The position numbers were made by a program, and so were the translations under genes. Below, piece after piece: positions 1 through 7,040 of a stretch of 44,748 bases of DNA (its first letter is position 1; every line of letters starts with the position of its first letter). Source of the stretch: an uncultured Bacteroidales bacterium (GTDB lineage Bacteria > Bacteroidota > Bacteroidia > Bacteroidales > Muribaculaceae); the NCBI GenBank assembly GCA_947570265.1, contig CANOUR010000011.1, forward strand, positions 1-44,748. Reading direction: 5' to 3'. Under the pieces are notes generated by a model. It did not search any database. It saw nothing but the letters and a program-made list of their open reading frames with translations, and was not told the DNA's origin.

Positions 1-40
1 GAGGGAGGCTGCGGCGTATGTCGCGGACGGTGGGGAGCAT
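1..40 (-). CDS. Possible N-terminus of an unidentified gene running off the left edge
   Basis: Reading the minus strand from 40, an ATG opens 13 codons (MLPTVRDIRRSLP) up to the window edge. About 24 bases upstream on the same strand is TATCTTCG (64-71), one mismatch from the Bacteroidetes -7 box. Too little is present to name the product. Its divergence from the XRE gene at 139 is the only context. Confidence 0.35.
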   Translation of the reverse strand, partial: MLPTVRDIRRSLP

Positions 41-107
41 GACTATTCCTTTTGCTTTTGCCGCGAAGATAGGGAGGGTTTGGTGCGTTGAGCCGATATG
101 GTGCGCG

Positions 108-121
108 ATTTCTTAGAAACT
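108..121 (+). repeat. Palindromic repeat copy 1 (ATTTCTTAGAAACT)
   Basis: This 14-base sequence recurs exactly at 1236-1249, and its core TCTTAGAAACT recurs at 1082-1092. The centre TTCT-T-AGAA is an inverted repeat. Copy 1 overlaps the -33 region of the XRE promoter, so it could be an operator. Alternatively, copies 1 and 3 are direct repeats bounding the AT-rich module. Confidence 0.6.
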
Positions 122-126
122 CTTAT

Positions 127-134
127 TATATTTG
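127..134 (+). promoter_or_regulatory. Promoter -7 box of the XRE/DUF3990-like pair, start-codon proximal
   Basis: TATATTTG matches the Bacteroidetes -7 consensus TAnnTTTG exactly and ends only four bases before the ATG at 139. With transcription normally starting a few bases after this box, the mRNA would have essentially no 5' leader. The palindromic TTTCTTAGAAA (109-119) occupies the -33 region, where an autoregulatory operator would be expected. Confidence 0.6.
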
Positions 135-138
135 TACC

Positions 139-567
139 ATGAATAAAAACTTCAAGGACATCGGGGAGTTGCTGTGTATGCGGCGTAAAAGCAAGGGACT
201 TACCCAAGATGAGGTAGGTGCCATGATTGGTGTGCAGAAAGCAATGGTATCAAAAGTTGAAAACGGGTTGTGTATTAATTTTAACACAATCCATCGAATT
301 GCTGATGCTCTGGGGGTGGAACCTGTCGTAGAACTGAAACCGAAGAAAAAAGCAGGCAAAAATGTCATCGACTATATCATGACGGTGATAATCGAATTTT
401 CAAAAAAGCACGATCTTACAATCCGTGAGGCAAGCAATTACCTTAATCGCTTCAAGGGAATTGATTTTCTGACCGAGTTTTATGACGTGGAACATACACT
501 GTCGTTCAATGACTGTGTTGATGACCTGACGGTTGTCTGCCGCAACAACGGAGGGGCTATAATATGA
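139..567 (+). CDS. XRE-family regulator fused to a DUF3791-like domain (putative antitoxin)
   Basis: A 142-residue protein. Residues about 7-62 form a Cro/C1-type helix-turn-helix (IGELLCMRRKSKGLTQDEVG, then MVSKVENG and IHRIADALGV). Residues about 75-140 resemble DUF3791 (IDYIMTVI, FLTEFYDVEHT, DDLTVV), a small Bacteroidetes/Firmicutes domain commonly encoded beside DUF3990 proteins. The ATG at 139 is preferred over an upstream TTG at 88 because the domain begins there and the promoter -7 box lies at 127-134. The stop overlaps the next start as ATGA, so the two genes are translationally coupled. The likely role is neutralising the downstream protein and repressing its own promoter; this is inferred from gene order and domains. 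The gene is visibly AT-richer than the flanking chromosome, suggesting horizontal acquisition. Confidence 0.72.
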   Translation: MNKNFKDIGELLCMRRKSKGLTQDEVGAMIGVQKAMVSKVENGLCINFNTIHRIADALGVEPVVELKPKKKAGKNVIDYIMTVIIEFSKKHDLTIREASNYLNRFKGIDFLTEFYDVEHTLSFNDCVDDLTVVCRNNGGAII

Positions 568-1004
568 TACTGTATCATGGTTCAAACACTGTAATAGATA
601 GGATTGACCTCGAAAAGTGTCGTCCTTACAAAGATTTCGGAAAAGGATTTTATCTTACCGATTTACGGCATCAGGCTGAAAGGATGGGAGCAACTTTTAA
701 AGGAACTTACATTCTCACAAGTAACATCGCAATATTTTTTCCATACGGAGGCAGCGATCAATATGCTGAAAAAGTTATGAAAGACAGGAACGCACGTTAT
801 TTATTTGAGGGCATATCTGCCGATGTAGTCCGCTATCTTGTGGAACGTGCAGGAATGGAATTGACGGAAGCGATTTCAACTTTCCACAATTCAGAGACAT
901 TTTCCAAATTGGAGGACTTTTCTACAGGACTGTATATTGAAAGTCCGGCATATGTCTATGACCTGTTGCAGTCGGAACTGAAAAATGGCCGTCTTGTGCC
1001 ATAA
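564..1004 (+). CDS. DUF3990-like putative toxin with an atypical second half
   Basis: A 146-residue protein. The first ~45 residues carry the DUF3990 signature: YHGS at 4-7, then DFGKGFYLT and QAERMG. DUF3990 is thought to adopt an ADP-ribosyltransferase-like fold. After about residue 48 the usual DUF3990 core is not recognisable. Instead there is a helical stretch ending ISTFHNSETF, EDFSTGLYIESPAYVYDLL, which resembles small domains usually found as separate partner proteins in these loci. The protein may therefore be a natural fusion or the product of an internal deletion joining a truncated toxin to a partner, and its activity is uncertain. It overlaps the XRE gene by four bases (ATGA). 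AT-rich codon use matches the upstream gene and differs from the rest of the window. Confidence 0.62.
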   Translation: MILYHGSNTVIDRIDLEKCRPYKDFGKGFYLTDLRHQAERMGATFKGTYILTSNIAIFFPYGGSDQYAEKVMKDRNARYLFEGISADVVRYLVERAGMELTEAISTFHNSETFSKLEDFSTGLYIESPAYVYDLLQSELKNGRLVP

Positions 1005-1081
1005 CTGGTGTTTCTCGGGTAAAAAACTTTGCATCAAAGCTACATTCATGCGTTCCACTTGGGGTTGTAGCAGAATTCAAA

Positions 1082-1093
1082 TCTTAGAAACTG
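1082..1093 (+). repeat. Palindromic repeat copy 2 (TCTTAGAAACTG)
   Basis: Shares the TTCT/AGAA-type core with copies at 108-121 and 1236-1249. It matches copy 3 over the 12 bases TCTTAGAAACTG. It lies in the non-coding stretch after the DUF3990-like gene. Confidence 0.5.
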
Positions 1094-1235
1094 TTTAAAA
1101 TATCTTGTCTTTGAGAGTCTTGTCAATGTATTTTGAATCATGATTCGGTCATTTAGGAACCCCTAAACTCCTTCATCTTGATGAAAAATCCAAATGACAA
1201 TCCTTCTCAAATCCTGCGATAAATAAATTTAAACA

Positions 1236-1249
1236 ATTTCTTAGAAACT
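1236..1249 (+). repeat. Palindromic repeat copy 3 (ATTTCTTAGAAACT)
   Basis: Identical over 14 bases to 108-121. It sits just upstream of the ATG at 1256, in the place of the ribosome-binding region, so a protein bound there could control the next gene. It is also the right-hand boundary of the AT-rich module if the repeats mark an insertion. Confidence 0.6.
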
Positions 1250-1255
1250 GATTCG

Positions 1256-1843
1256 ATGGGAAAACGATTTGCATTAGATCACGCGACGATAGGGCGGCTG
1301 CGGTCGGAGGTGGAACGCATGGTTGATTTCACTCCGGCGTCGCCACACGATTTCACCCGCTTGTCGGAGATTGTGACGACTCACGGCTGCGGCTATGTGA
1401 GCGCCACGACGTTGAAACGTATATGGGGGTATATAACAGATGCGGGCGATGATTACCATCCGAGTGCCTATTCCGTAAGGGCGCTTTGCAATCTGCTTGG
1501 ATACAGAGATATAGCGGAATTTGAAAACTCTGACGGCACGATACAGTCGAAGGAATACTCTGGAGATTTCGTGGCCAGTGAGAATATTCCCCTCAATGCA
1601 ACGGTGGAGCTGAGGTGGATGCCCAACCGCCGCTGCTCGCTGCTGAATATGGGTGGGAATCGATTCAGGGTGCTGTCGCAAGAAAACTCGCATCTGCAGG
1701 CAGAGGATATTGTGGAGTGCAGCTGCTTCACGCAGGATGCTCCGGCGTATTTCACCCGTGTGTATCGCGCGGGGATGCCAACGGTGTCGTATGTGGCGGG
1801 GTCGGCAAATGGCTCGCGATATACGATAGAACCACCACTTTAG
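1256..1843 (+). CDS. Bacteroidales hypothetical protein with 'TLKRIWGY' N-terminal domain
   Basis: A 195-residue soluble protein without signal peptide. Residues about 1-90 form a helical domain with the pattern DFTRLSEIV, SATTLKRIWGYI, SVRALCNLLGY. Bacteroidales genomes carry many proteins with this arrangement, and the spacing resembles a small DNA-binding or adaptor domain; I know of no assigned function. The C-terminal half (about 105-195) looks beta-rich (VELRWMPNRRCSLLNMGGNRF). The ATG at 1256 is directly preceded by repeat copy 3, and no clear Shine-Dalgarno sequence or full -7 box is visible. It converges with the kinase-like gene, whose stop is seven bases past its own. Identity as a real gene is well supported by composition and family-like motifs; the role is unknown. 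Confidence 0.6.
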   Translation: MGKRFALDHATIGRLRSEVERMVDFTPASPHDFTRLSEIVTTHGCGYVSATTLKRIWGYITDAGDDYHPSAYSVRALCNLLGYRDIAEFENSDGTIQSKEYSGDFVASENIPLNATVELRWMPNRRCSLLNMGGNRFRVLSQENSHLQAEDIVECSCFTQDAPAYFTRVYRAGMPTVSYVAGSANGSRYTIEPPL

Positions 1844-1849
1844 ATTAAT

Positions 1850-3187
1850 TCAATACACCGTGATGCCGGAGTTGCGCAGGTGTTGGTTGAGTCCGTCGTT
1901 CTCGTTGATCGCCCGTGCCGCCTGTTGCCACATGGCTGTAGACAAGCGCATGACCTCATCTTTGTGTGCGCCTTCGCTGACAAGATCGGTTTTGAGCTGC
2001 TCCACGATGCCGTTGACCTCAAACCAGCGTTTATCACGCTGATCAATGGCCCGGGATGACTGATCGTCGAATGGTATCGATCCGTAGCGGGCGATAACTT
2101 CGTGTGCTTTATCCATATATCTGCTGAAGATGTGGCTATAGGGGCTGTCGCCGGGGTCGATCAATGACGGTTTGGGCAGCTCAGCGCTGCCGGATGGCTG
2201 AGACGCTGATGGCTGTGACGGGAATGGTGACGGGGAAGCGACCTGATGCTCAGTGTGACTATCGATTGTGTGCTCTTCACCGGCCGGCTCAGGTTGTTGC
2301 GCTTCAGCATGGTCAATACGGCCGTCAATTTCCGAGGATGGGGGCGTGTGATTTTTTTGTCCGTAGGGAGCATAGATGATTGCTGCAGCCGCGACAGCTA
2401 CAGCAGCGATAACACCGATGGACACGAACCAGAACGCCGGAGAGGCTTGACGGGCACGTCTACGCCCAAGAATGGCGTGCAGTTCGGCCATGGATGGTCG
2501 GCGAGAGGGATCTGTCTGTAGACATGACCGGCGAATGGCGGCGAATGAGCGTCCGGGCAAGAGCGTCTGCAATATCTTGCCAAAGGCGTAGACGTCGGCC
2601 CGCGAATCGGCGGCGGCGGGAGCCTGCTGCTCGGGTGCACCATATCGCTCAGTGCCCTGCGATTGCTTGCATACAACAGAATCATCGCTGTCGCCCAGGC
2701 CGCAATCGATGATCTTAGGCTCGTGGGTGTGGGTGGAGACGAGGATGTTGTCGGGCTTGAGGTCGCGATGGGACAATCCCAATGAATGGATATGGCGCAG
2801 GGCATCGGCCAACTTTACGGCAATGGATATGCGCTCTTTGCGTGTGGGCTGATATTGTTTGAGAAATGTGTCGAGTGGAAGACCGTCGACATACTCCATC
2901 ACTATGATGGGCCCGACCTGAGGATGATCTTCGAAACCATATGTGGCGGCAACGGAAGGATGATTGATGCGCAGGCCGAGCGAATATTCCTTGCGCAGTC
3001 GGGTCAGCTCGGCGATGTTGGCGCGCAGATGGTCAGGAAGACCTTTCAGCACTAAACGACGCCCTTCACGGACGGTGAGCCAAAGATTATTGCGGGAGCG
3101 CGAGGCAAACTCCTCGATGCATTGCGGTGCGGAAGATTGCTCTGCCGGGATCATGAAAGAGTTGCAGTTGCTGTCGGTAATGGCCAT
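1850..3187 (-). CDS. Ser/Thr protein kinase-like membrane protein with degenerate nucleotide loop
   Basis: A 445-residue protein. Residues about 25-240 form a Hanks-type kinase fold: candidate ATP-anchoring lysine K48 (VLKGL), helix C glutamate E67, catalytic loop HRDLKPDN (140-147), metal-binding DCG (161-163, replacing DFG) and APE (185-187). The glycine-rich loop is not recognisable. A single transmembrane helix (about 252-272) leads to a Pro/Ser-rich linker and an exported domain of about 120 residues. The ATG at 3187 is chosen over a GTG at 3199. The gene lies 73 bases downstream of the giant secreted protein gene, behind its terminator, with no clear -7 box between. Expression may therefore depend on readthrough. 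HRD and a metal-binding aspartate are present, so activity is plausible but unproven. Confidence 0.75.
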   Translation of the reverse strand: MAITDSNCNSFMIPAEQSSAPQCIEEFASRSRNNLWLTVREGRRLVLKGLPDHLRANIAELTRLRKEYSLGLRINHPSVAATYGFEDHPQVGPIIVMEYVDGLPLDTFLKQYQPTRKERISIAVKLADALRHIHSLGLSHRDLKPDNILVSTHTHEPKIIDCGLGDSDDSVVCKQSQGTERYGAPEQQAPAAADSRADVYAFGKILQTLLPGRSFAAIRRSCLQTDPSRRPSMAELHAILGRRRARQASPAFWFVSIGVIAAVAVAAAAIIYAPYGQKNHTPPSSEIDGRIDHAEAQQPEPAGEEHTIDSHTEHQVASPSPFPSQPSASQPSGSAELPKPSLIDPGDSPYSHIFSRYMDKAHEVIARYGSIPFDDQSSRAIDQRDKRWFEVNGIVEQLKTDLVSEGAHKDEVMRLSTAMWQQAARAINENDGLNQHLRNSGITVY

Positions 3188-3208
3188 GTAAAAAAACACT
3201 CTAAGGAA

Positions 3209-3233
3209 AGCGCCCGGCGGATGGCCGGGCGCT
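3209..3233 (-). terminator. GC-rich hairpin after the 3261-6722 gene
   Basis: AGCGCCCGGC (3209-3218) pairs perfectly with GCCGGGCGCT (3224-3233) across a five-base loop. It lies 28 bases past the stop of the upstream minus-strand gene. On the minus strand a T-rich stretch (GTGTTTTTTTAC) follows within about 25 bases, just before the kinase gene. Confidence 0.65.
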
Positions 3234-3260
3234 CTGTTAGACGGGTGAGTGTCCGTGAGA

Positions 3261-6200
3261 TTACTTCACGAGCACTTTGGTGACTGTGTTGCCCTGACGG
3301 CGGATGTAGATGCCGGCAGAGGGATTTTCGACGCGCACGCCCTGGAGGTTGTAGTATTCAACGGGGGCGTCGGCATCGGCTGATTCGATAGCATCGACAG
3401 CTGATTCGAACTCGTAGGATACGATGATCTTGTTGGCCTTTGAAGTGGCGCTCCAGTCGAATGTGACTGAGGTGGCGTCGCCGACCCACTTGGTGGGCTT
3501 GCCGGCGGTGAGAGTGCCGGTGCTTGCAGTGCCATTGATGTTGTCGTCGTAAGATACGATGAACTCGATGCCTGTGATTTTGGCACCAGCGGCAGCGATG
3601 GTCATCGATGTGCCGGAGTACATGCGCAGCTCGGGAGTGCCCTTGTAGAGGTAGAGGCGCGGATCTTTGCTCTTGCCTGCGAGGTCGGCGGGCATGTAGA
3701 AGCTGAGGTTGACAGGGCCGTCGGTAAAGACTACATCGGTGATGTTGACAGCATTGTCAGCACCTTCGCCGGGCATTGCCTGAGCGGGGCTGAGAGATGC
3801 GGGAGCGTTGAAGTCGAATGTGGCGGTGCCACCGGCGGGGCCGACAGGCTCATCGTTCTCGATGATCACGGGATAGATCTGCACTGTGCCGTTGTTGATG
3901 CCGACAAAACCATAGACGGTGGCCGACTCGGTCACGGGGACAGAGATAGTGGAGCTGTAGCGGTTGCGCAGTGTGATCTGTGAAGCGCCGTCGGATGCGA
4001 TGAAGTTGAGGCCGGCCTCATCAGAAGCGTCGGCAGTGATGCTCACGCCTTCGAGACGCACGTAGCGTGCGGCATCGGCGGTGGTGATCGAGCTGATCTC
4101 GACAGCCTCGGCAACAACGGCTGCGCCGGCTGTGGCTGCGCCGAAAGTAGAGGCTACGGGCACGAACTCGGGCATGCCGTTGAATTCTTCGTACTTGCCG
4201 GTGACAGGAGCGGGAATCAGGTCACCGTTGGTGTAGGTCTGACCGAGCTCGCCGTAGACGAGAGCCCATGCGCCACCCTGTGTTACCCACAGGTCTTTGC
4301 CATTCTGATAGACAGCGGTGAGAGCTGCGTCGAGCGGAGTGTCGACGGCGGGTTTAGCCTCGAGCCATTTTGCAAGAGCGCCTTCACCCACGGGAGGATT
4401 GACGGGAGAGTCGCCTTCGGTGAGCCAAGTGACGTCGATGCCATTGAGGTAGAGAGCTCCGCTTGTAGAACGGAAAGCGATATATTCGTATCCGGCAGGG
4501 ATTTCGAGTGTGCTCACATTGTTTGTGGCCTCGCTGAATTTGATCTGACCCAGTTCGGTGCCGCATTTGGCCTCGTCCTGAAGGTCGGTATAAGAGGTGT
4601 AGGCTGTGTGTGAGCCGTAGACTGCAAGCACGCGTGCAGCGTTGGTGTTGGCGTTCCAATCAACCTTCACGCTCTTGACGGTGCCGCCGGTCTTGGTAGC
4701 CACGATGCCTGCCTGCTTGGCTGCTTCGCCGGCTGTCCAGCGCAACTGGATGACGTTTTTCTCCTTGTCGGTGCCTACCTCGGGGTTGGTCATGAGGTTG
4801 GCCTCGTATACGGCGCCAGAAGCCAAAGCGGCGCTGGTTTTGGTCTCGTAGCTCGAGCCTTCGCCAGTGGGTACGCCGAATGATGCGGGAAGAATCTGGT
4901 CAGTGACCTCTTTCTTGTCGGGGTCGACCGGAGGTGTGACAGGGCCGCTGCCTTCAGACTTGTAGGTGACGGTCATTTTGTTGATCTTGGAAGTGGCCGT
5001 CCAGTCGAATGTGACGCTCTGTGCCTCGCCTGCCCATGTGGTGGGCTTGCCGGTGGTGATAGCGCCGGTGCTCGGTGTGGCGTTGATATTGTCGTCGAAT
5101 GACACATCGAAAGTTATGCCTGTGATCACGCCCTGAGGCACGGCCACGGTCATGGAAGTCTCTTTGTAGAGACGGAGCTCGGTGTTGCCTTTATAGAGGT
5201 AGAGACGGGTGTCGGTCTTGCCTGCGGGCACGTTGAAGCTGACGTTGACATCGCCGGATGTGAATGTGACAGATGACACGTTGACAGCTGCGTCAGCGCC
5301 CTCGCCGGGGGTCTGCTGCGTGGGGTTGAGAGCGGCAGGCGCGGTGAAGTCGAATGTGGCGGTGGTGCCGTCGGCAGGAGGTGTGACAGGACCCTGCGCT
5401 TCTTTCACAGTGAGTGTGTAGGATGCGGTTCCGACCTCGTATGTGGCGGTAGCCTCGGCCTTAGCAGTGATGACTGCCTGACCAGCGGCCACGAGGGTGA
5501 CGGCGCCGGTTGCAGCGTCGACAGTAGCCACGGCTGTGTTGCCAGATGAGTAGACAACGGCTGCGTCGGTGGCTTTTGTGAGAACGGGAGCGGTGAATTG
5601 CTCACCGATGGTGGCAGTGGCAGTGGCGGCACTGAAAGCCAGTGCGGCAGGCTGAAGGACTACGGGAGCTTCTTCCCATTCGATGTCGATGCGGTCGATT
5701 GTGACCTTGCCGCTGACGGGACGAATGCCGATGTAAGGCCAGTTGCCCGTGAGGGTGACGGTGGTCGCTCCGTTGACAGCATTGGCCATGCGGGCGTTGC
5801 CGATGACTGTTCGTTCGCCGGTATAGAGCTGTGAGGGAGATGCGTATGCCTTGTCAGAGCCATAGATGTCGACCTGTCCTTTGGTGGCCGATGCATTCCA
5901 ATAGATTGTGACCTTGCGGGCTATGCCTGTGGAAGTGGTGTTGACCACACCGCTCATGTCGTTGCCGGCGGCGAAGAGCATGGCGGGAGCGGCCGAGGCA
6001 TTCGCGCTGTTGGCATTGCGCAGGATGGCGTTATAGGCAGTGCCGGTTGTGCCGGCGGCTGTGTAGGCCTTGAACTGAGCGCCTTTGCCGGCTGTGATGC
6101 CGAAGAGAGCGCAGGAGATGTCGTCGGCACCTTCAGCGACGCCGGGAAGGTCGGGTGTGCCGGGATCGACCGGAGGTTCGACGGGCGATGACGACGGAGT

Positions 6201-6722
6201 GTAGTAGAAATTGAGTCCGCTGACCGCAACAACACCGTTGGAGCTTGCCGATGTGCAGACAAATTCCACTTTGTAGAACTTGTTGGCTGCGGGCTGAGCG
6301 ATGGTGAAGTTGTTTTCACCTGTGGCAGGAGCGTCGAGCGCGACTGCGGTAGCGTTGGTGAACTGGTCGTCGTCAGCGACATAGAGTGTTATCGAGCTGA
6401 CGTTGGCAGTGTTGATGGAGTAGATGTCGAGGGTCACCTTTTCGATGGCCTTGTCGATTGCCTTGGCTGTGATGATCTCGCCAGTGCTGTCGTAGTTTTT
6501 ACGGCCGCACTTGATGGACGATGGATTTGTCCAGCCGTTTTTGTTGTTGTTGAAGTTGACGAGGGTCCAGTTGCCGTCTTTCGACGTCAGGGTCTCGGTG
6601 TAAGCCGAGTTTCCGTCCCAGTTGTCAGCTCCAAGCAGAAGAGATGCCGCGAGCTCCTGTTCGGCCGCCCGCAACCCCAGCACGCCCATAAGGCATAAGA
6701 GGGTGAGTAAGACTTTCTTCAT
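3261..6722 (-). CDS. Giant modular secreted protein with Ig-like, OB-like and repeated beta modules and a C-terminal sorting domain
   Basis: A 1153-residue exported protein. An N-terminal signal peptide (MKKVLLTLLCLMGVLGLRAA) sets the start at 6722; an upstream in-frame extension has no signal and is rejected. Modules in order: beta domain (about 22-175); 'ALFGIT..YNAIL' module (about 195-355); BIG2-type Ig-like domain (about 358-445); 'TATFDF' module copy 1; a second ALFGIT-like module; an OB-fold-like segment (AKWLEAKP, AVYQNG, GKYEEFNGMPEFVPVAS); 'TATFDF' module copy 2; and a C-terminal tail YYNLQGVRV...GIYIRRQG...KVLVK resembling T9SS type A sorting domains. Linkers are rich in PVTPPVDP. 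It shares the OB-like block with the 24264-27122 protein. It probably sits on the surface or in the medium; no catalytic motif was recognised, so adhesion or ligand binding is a guess. A -7 box lies at 6764-6771. Confidence 0.8.
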   Translation of the reverse strand: MKKVLLTLLCLMGVLGLRAAEQELAASLLLGADNWDGNSAYTETLTSKDGNWTLVNFNNNKNGWTNPSSIKCGRKNYDSTGEIITAKAIDKAIEKVTLDIYSINTANVSSITLYVADDDQFTNATAVALDAPATGENNFTIAQPAANKFYKVEFVCTSASSNGVVAVSGLNFYYTPSSSPVEPPVDPGTPDLPGVAEGADDISCALFGITAGKGAQFKAYTAAGTTGTAYNAILRNANSANASAAPAMLFAAGNDMSGVVNTTSTGIARKVTIYWNASATKGQVDIYGSDKAYASPSQLYTGERTVIGNARMANAVNGATTVTLTGNWPYIGIRPVSGKVTIDRIDIEWEEAPVVLQPAALAFSAATATATIGEQFTAPVLTKATDAAVVYSSGNTAVATVDAATGAVTLVAAGQAVITAKAEATATYEVGTASYTLTVKEAQGPVTPPADGTTATFDFTAPAALNPTQQTPGEGADAAVNVSSVTFTSGDVNVSFNVPAGKTDTRLYLYKGNTELRLYKETSMTVAVPQGVITGITFDVSFDDNINATPSTGAITTGKPTTWAGEAQSVTFDWTATSKINKMTVTYKSEGSGPVTPPVDPDKKEVTDQILPASFGVPTGEGSSYETKTSAALASGAVYEANLMTNPEVGTDKEKNVIQLRWTAGEAAKQAGIVATKTGGTVKSVKVDWNANTNAARVLAVYGSHTAYTSYTDLQDEAKCGTELGQIKFSEATNNVSTLEIPAGYEYIAFRSTSGALYLNGIDVTWLTEGDSPVNPPVGEGALAKWLEAKPAVDTPLDAALTAVYQNGKDLWVTQGGAWALVYGELGQTYTNGDLIPAPVTGKYEEFNGMPEFVPVASTFGAATAGAAVVAEAVEISSITTADAARYVRLEGVSITADASDEAGLNFIASDGASQITLRNRYSSTISVPVTESATVYGFVGINNGTVQIYPVIIENDEPVGPAGGTATFDFNAPASLSPAQAMPGEGADNAVNITDVVFTDGPVNLSFYMPADLAGKSKDPRLYLYKGTPELRMYSGTSMTIAAAGAKITGIEFIVSYDDNINGTASTGTLTAGKPTKWVGDATSVTFDWSATSKANKIIVSYEFESAVDAIESADADAPVEYYNLQGVRVENPSAGIYIRRQGNTVTKVLVK

Positions 6723-6763
6723 GTCGGTTAAAGAATTAGAATTGAACAAGTGATAATCTCTTG

Positions 6764-6771
6764 CAAAGGTA
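6764..6771 (-). promoter_or_regulatory. -7 box upstream of the giant secreted protein gene
   Basis: On the minus strand this reads TACCTTTG, matching TAnnTTTG. It lies 41 bases upstream of the ATG at 6722, giving a short leader. Confidence 0.65.
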
Positions 6772-6926
6772 GTGATAATTAATTTAATGGCAATGGATGC
6801 GGCGGCTGTTGTATAGCATCGGAGGGAATATTTGTCATTTGAGAGTGTATCTGAAATGACATGAAAACTTTGGATGCAGCACAGATTATCTTTCATGTGT
6901 CATTGCGCGTTTTGCGGAATGTTTTG

Positions 6927-6934
6927 TATCTTTG
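6927..6934 (+). promoter_or_regulatory. -7 box of the LRR-trmB-mrp-endonuclease operon
   Basis: TATCTTTG matches the Bacteroidetes -7 consensus, with ATTG about 21 bases upstream as a weak -33 element. It is the only good plus-strand promoter before 7041. Confidence 0.65.
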
Positions 6935-7040
6935 CATGTTAAGTGAGAACCCAATTTAATCAAACATCATCTATAATGGTGAGTATCATGGTTTTGAATA
7001 TCCTCTTCAACCGTGATCAAACCTGCCGATCATTATTGAA

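Larger units (their letters stand above)
1005..1255. other. AT-rich intergenic stretch with repeats and inverted repeats
   Basis: No coding region was seen. It holds repeat copy 2 (TCTTAGAAACTG, 1082-1093) and copy 3 (1236-1249). Three nested inverted repeats also lie here: GTCATTT/AAATGAC (1148-1154 and 1192-1198), TTTAGG/CCTAAA (1152-1157 and 1162-1167) and TTCATC/GATGAA (1172-1177 and 1180-1185). Copy 2 is followed by TGTCTTTG (1106-1113), one mismatch from a -7 box, so it may be a decayed duplicate of the XRE promoter. Confidence 0.5.
6723..7040. other. Divergent intergenic region between two secreted-protein genes
   Basis: No convincing gene lies here. It contains the minus-strand -7 box at 6764-6771 and the plus-strand -7 box at 6927-6934. 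The rest shows no repeat or RNA motif I can name. The plus-strand leader to 7041 would be about 100 bases. Confidence 0.6.

Noticed and set aside
100-1250. Insertion sequence or integrative element
   Set aside because: No transposase or integrase is present; only short repeats and AT-rich composition hint at transfer.
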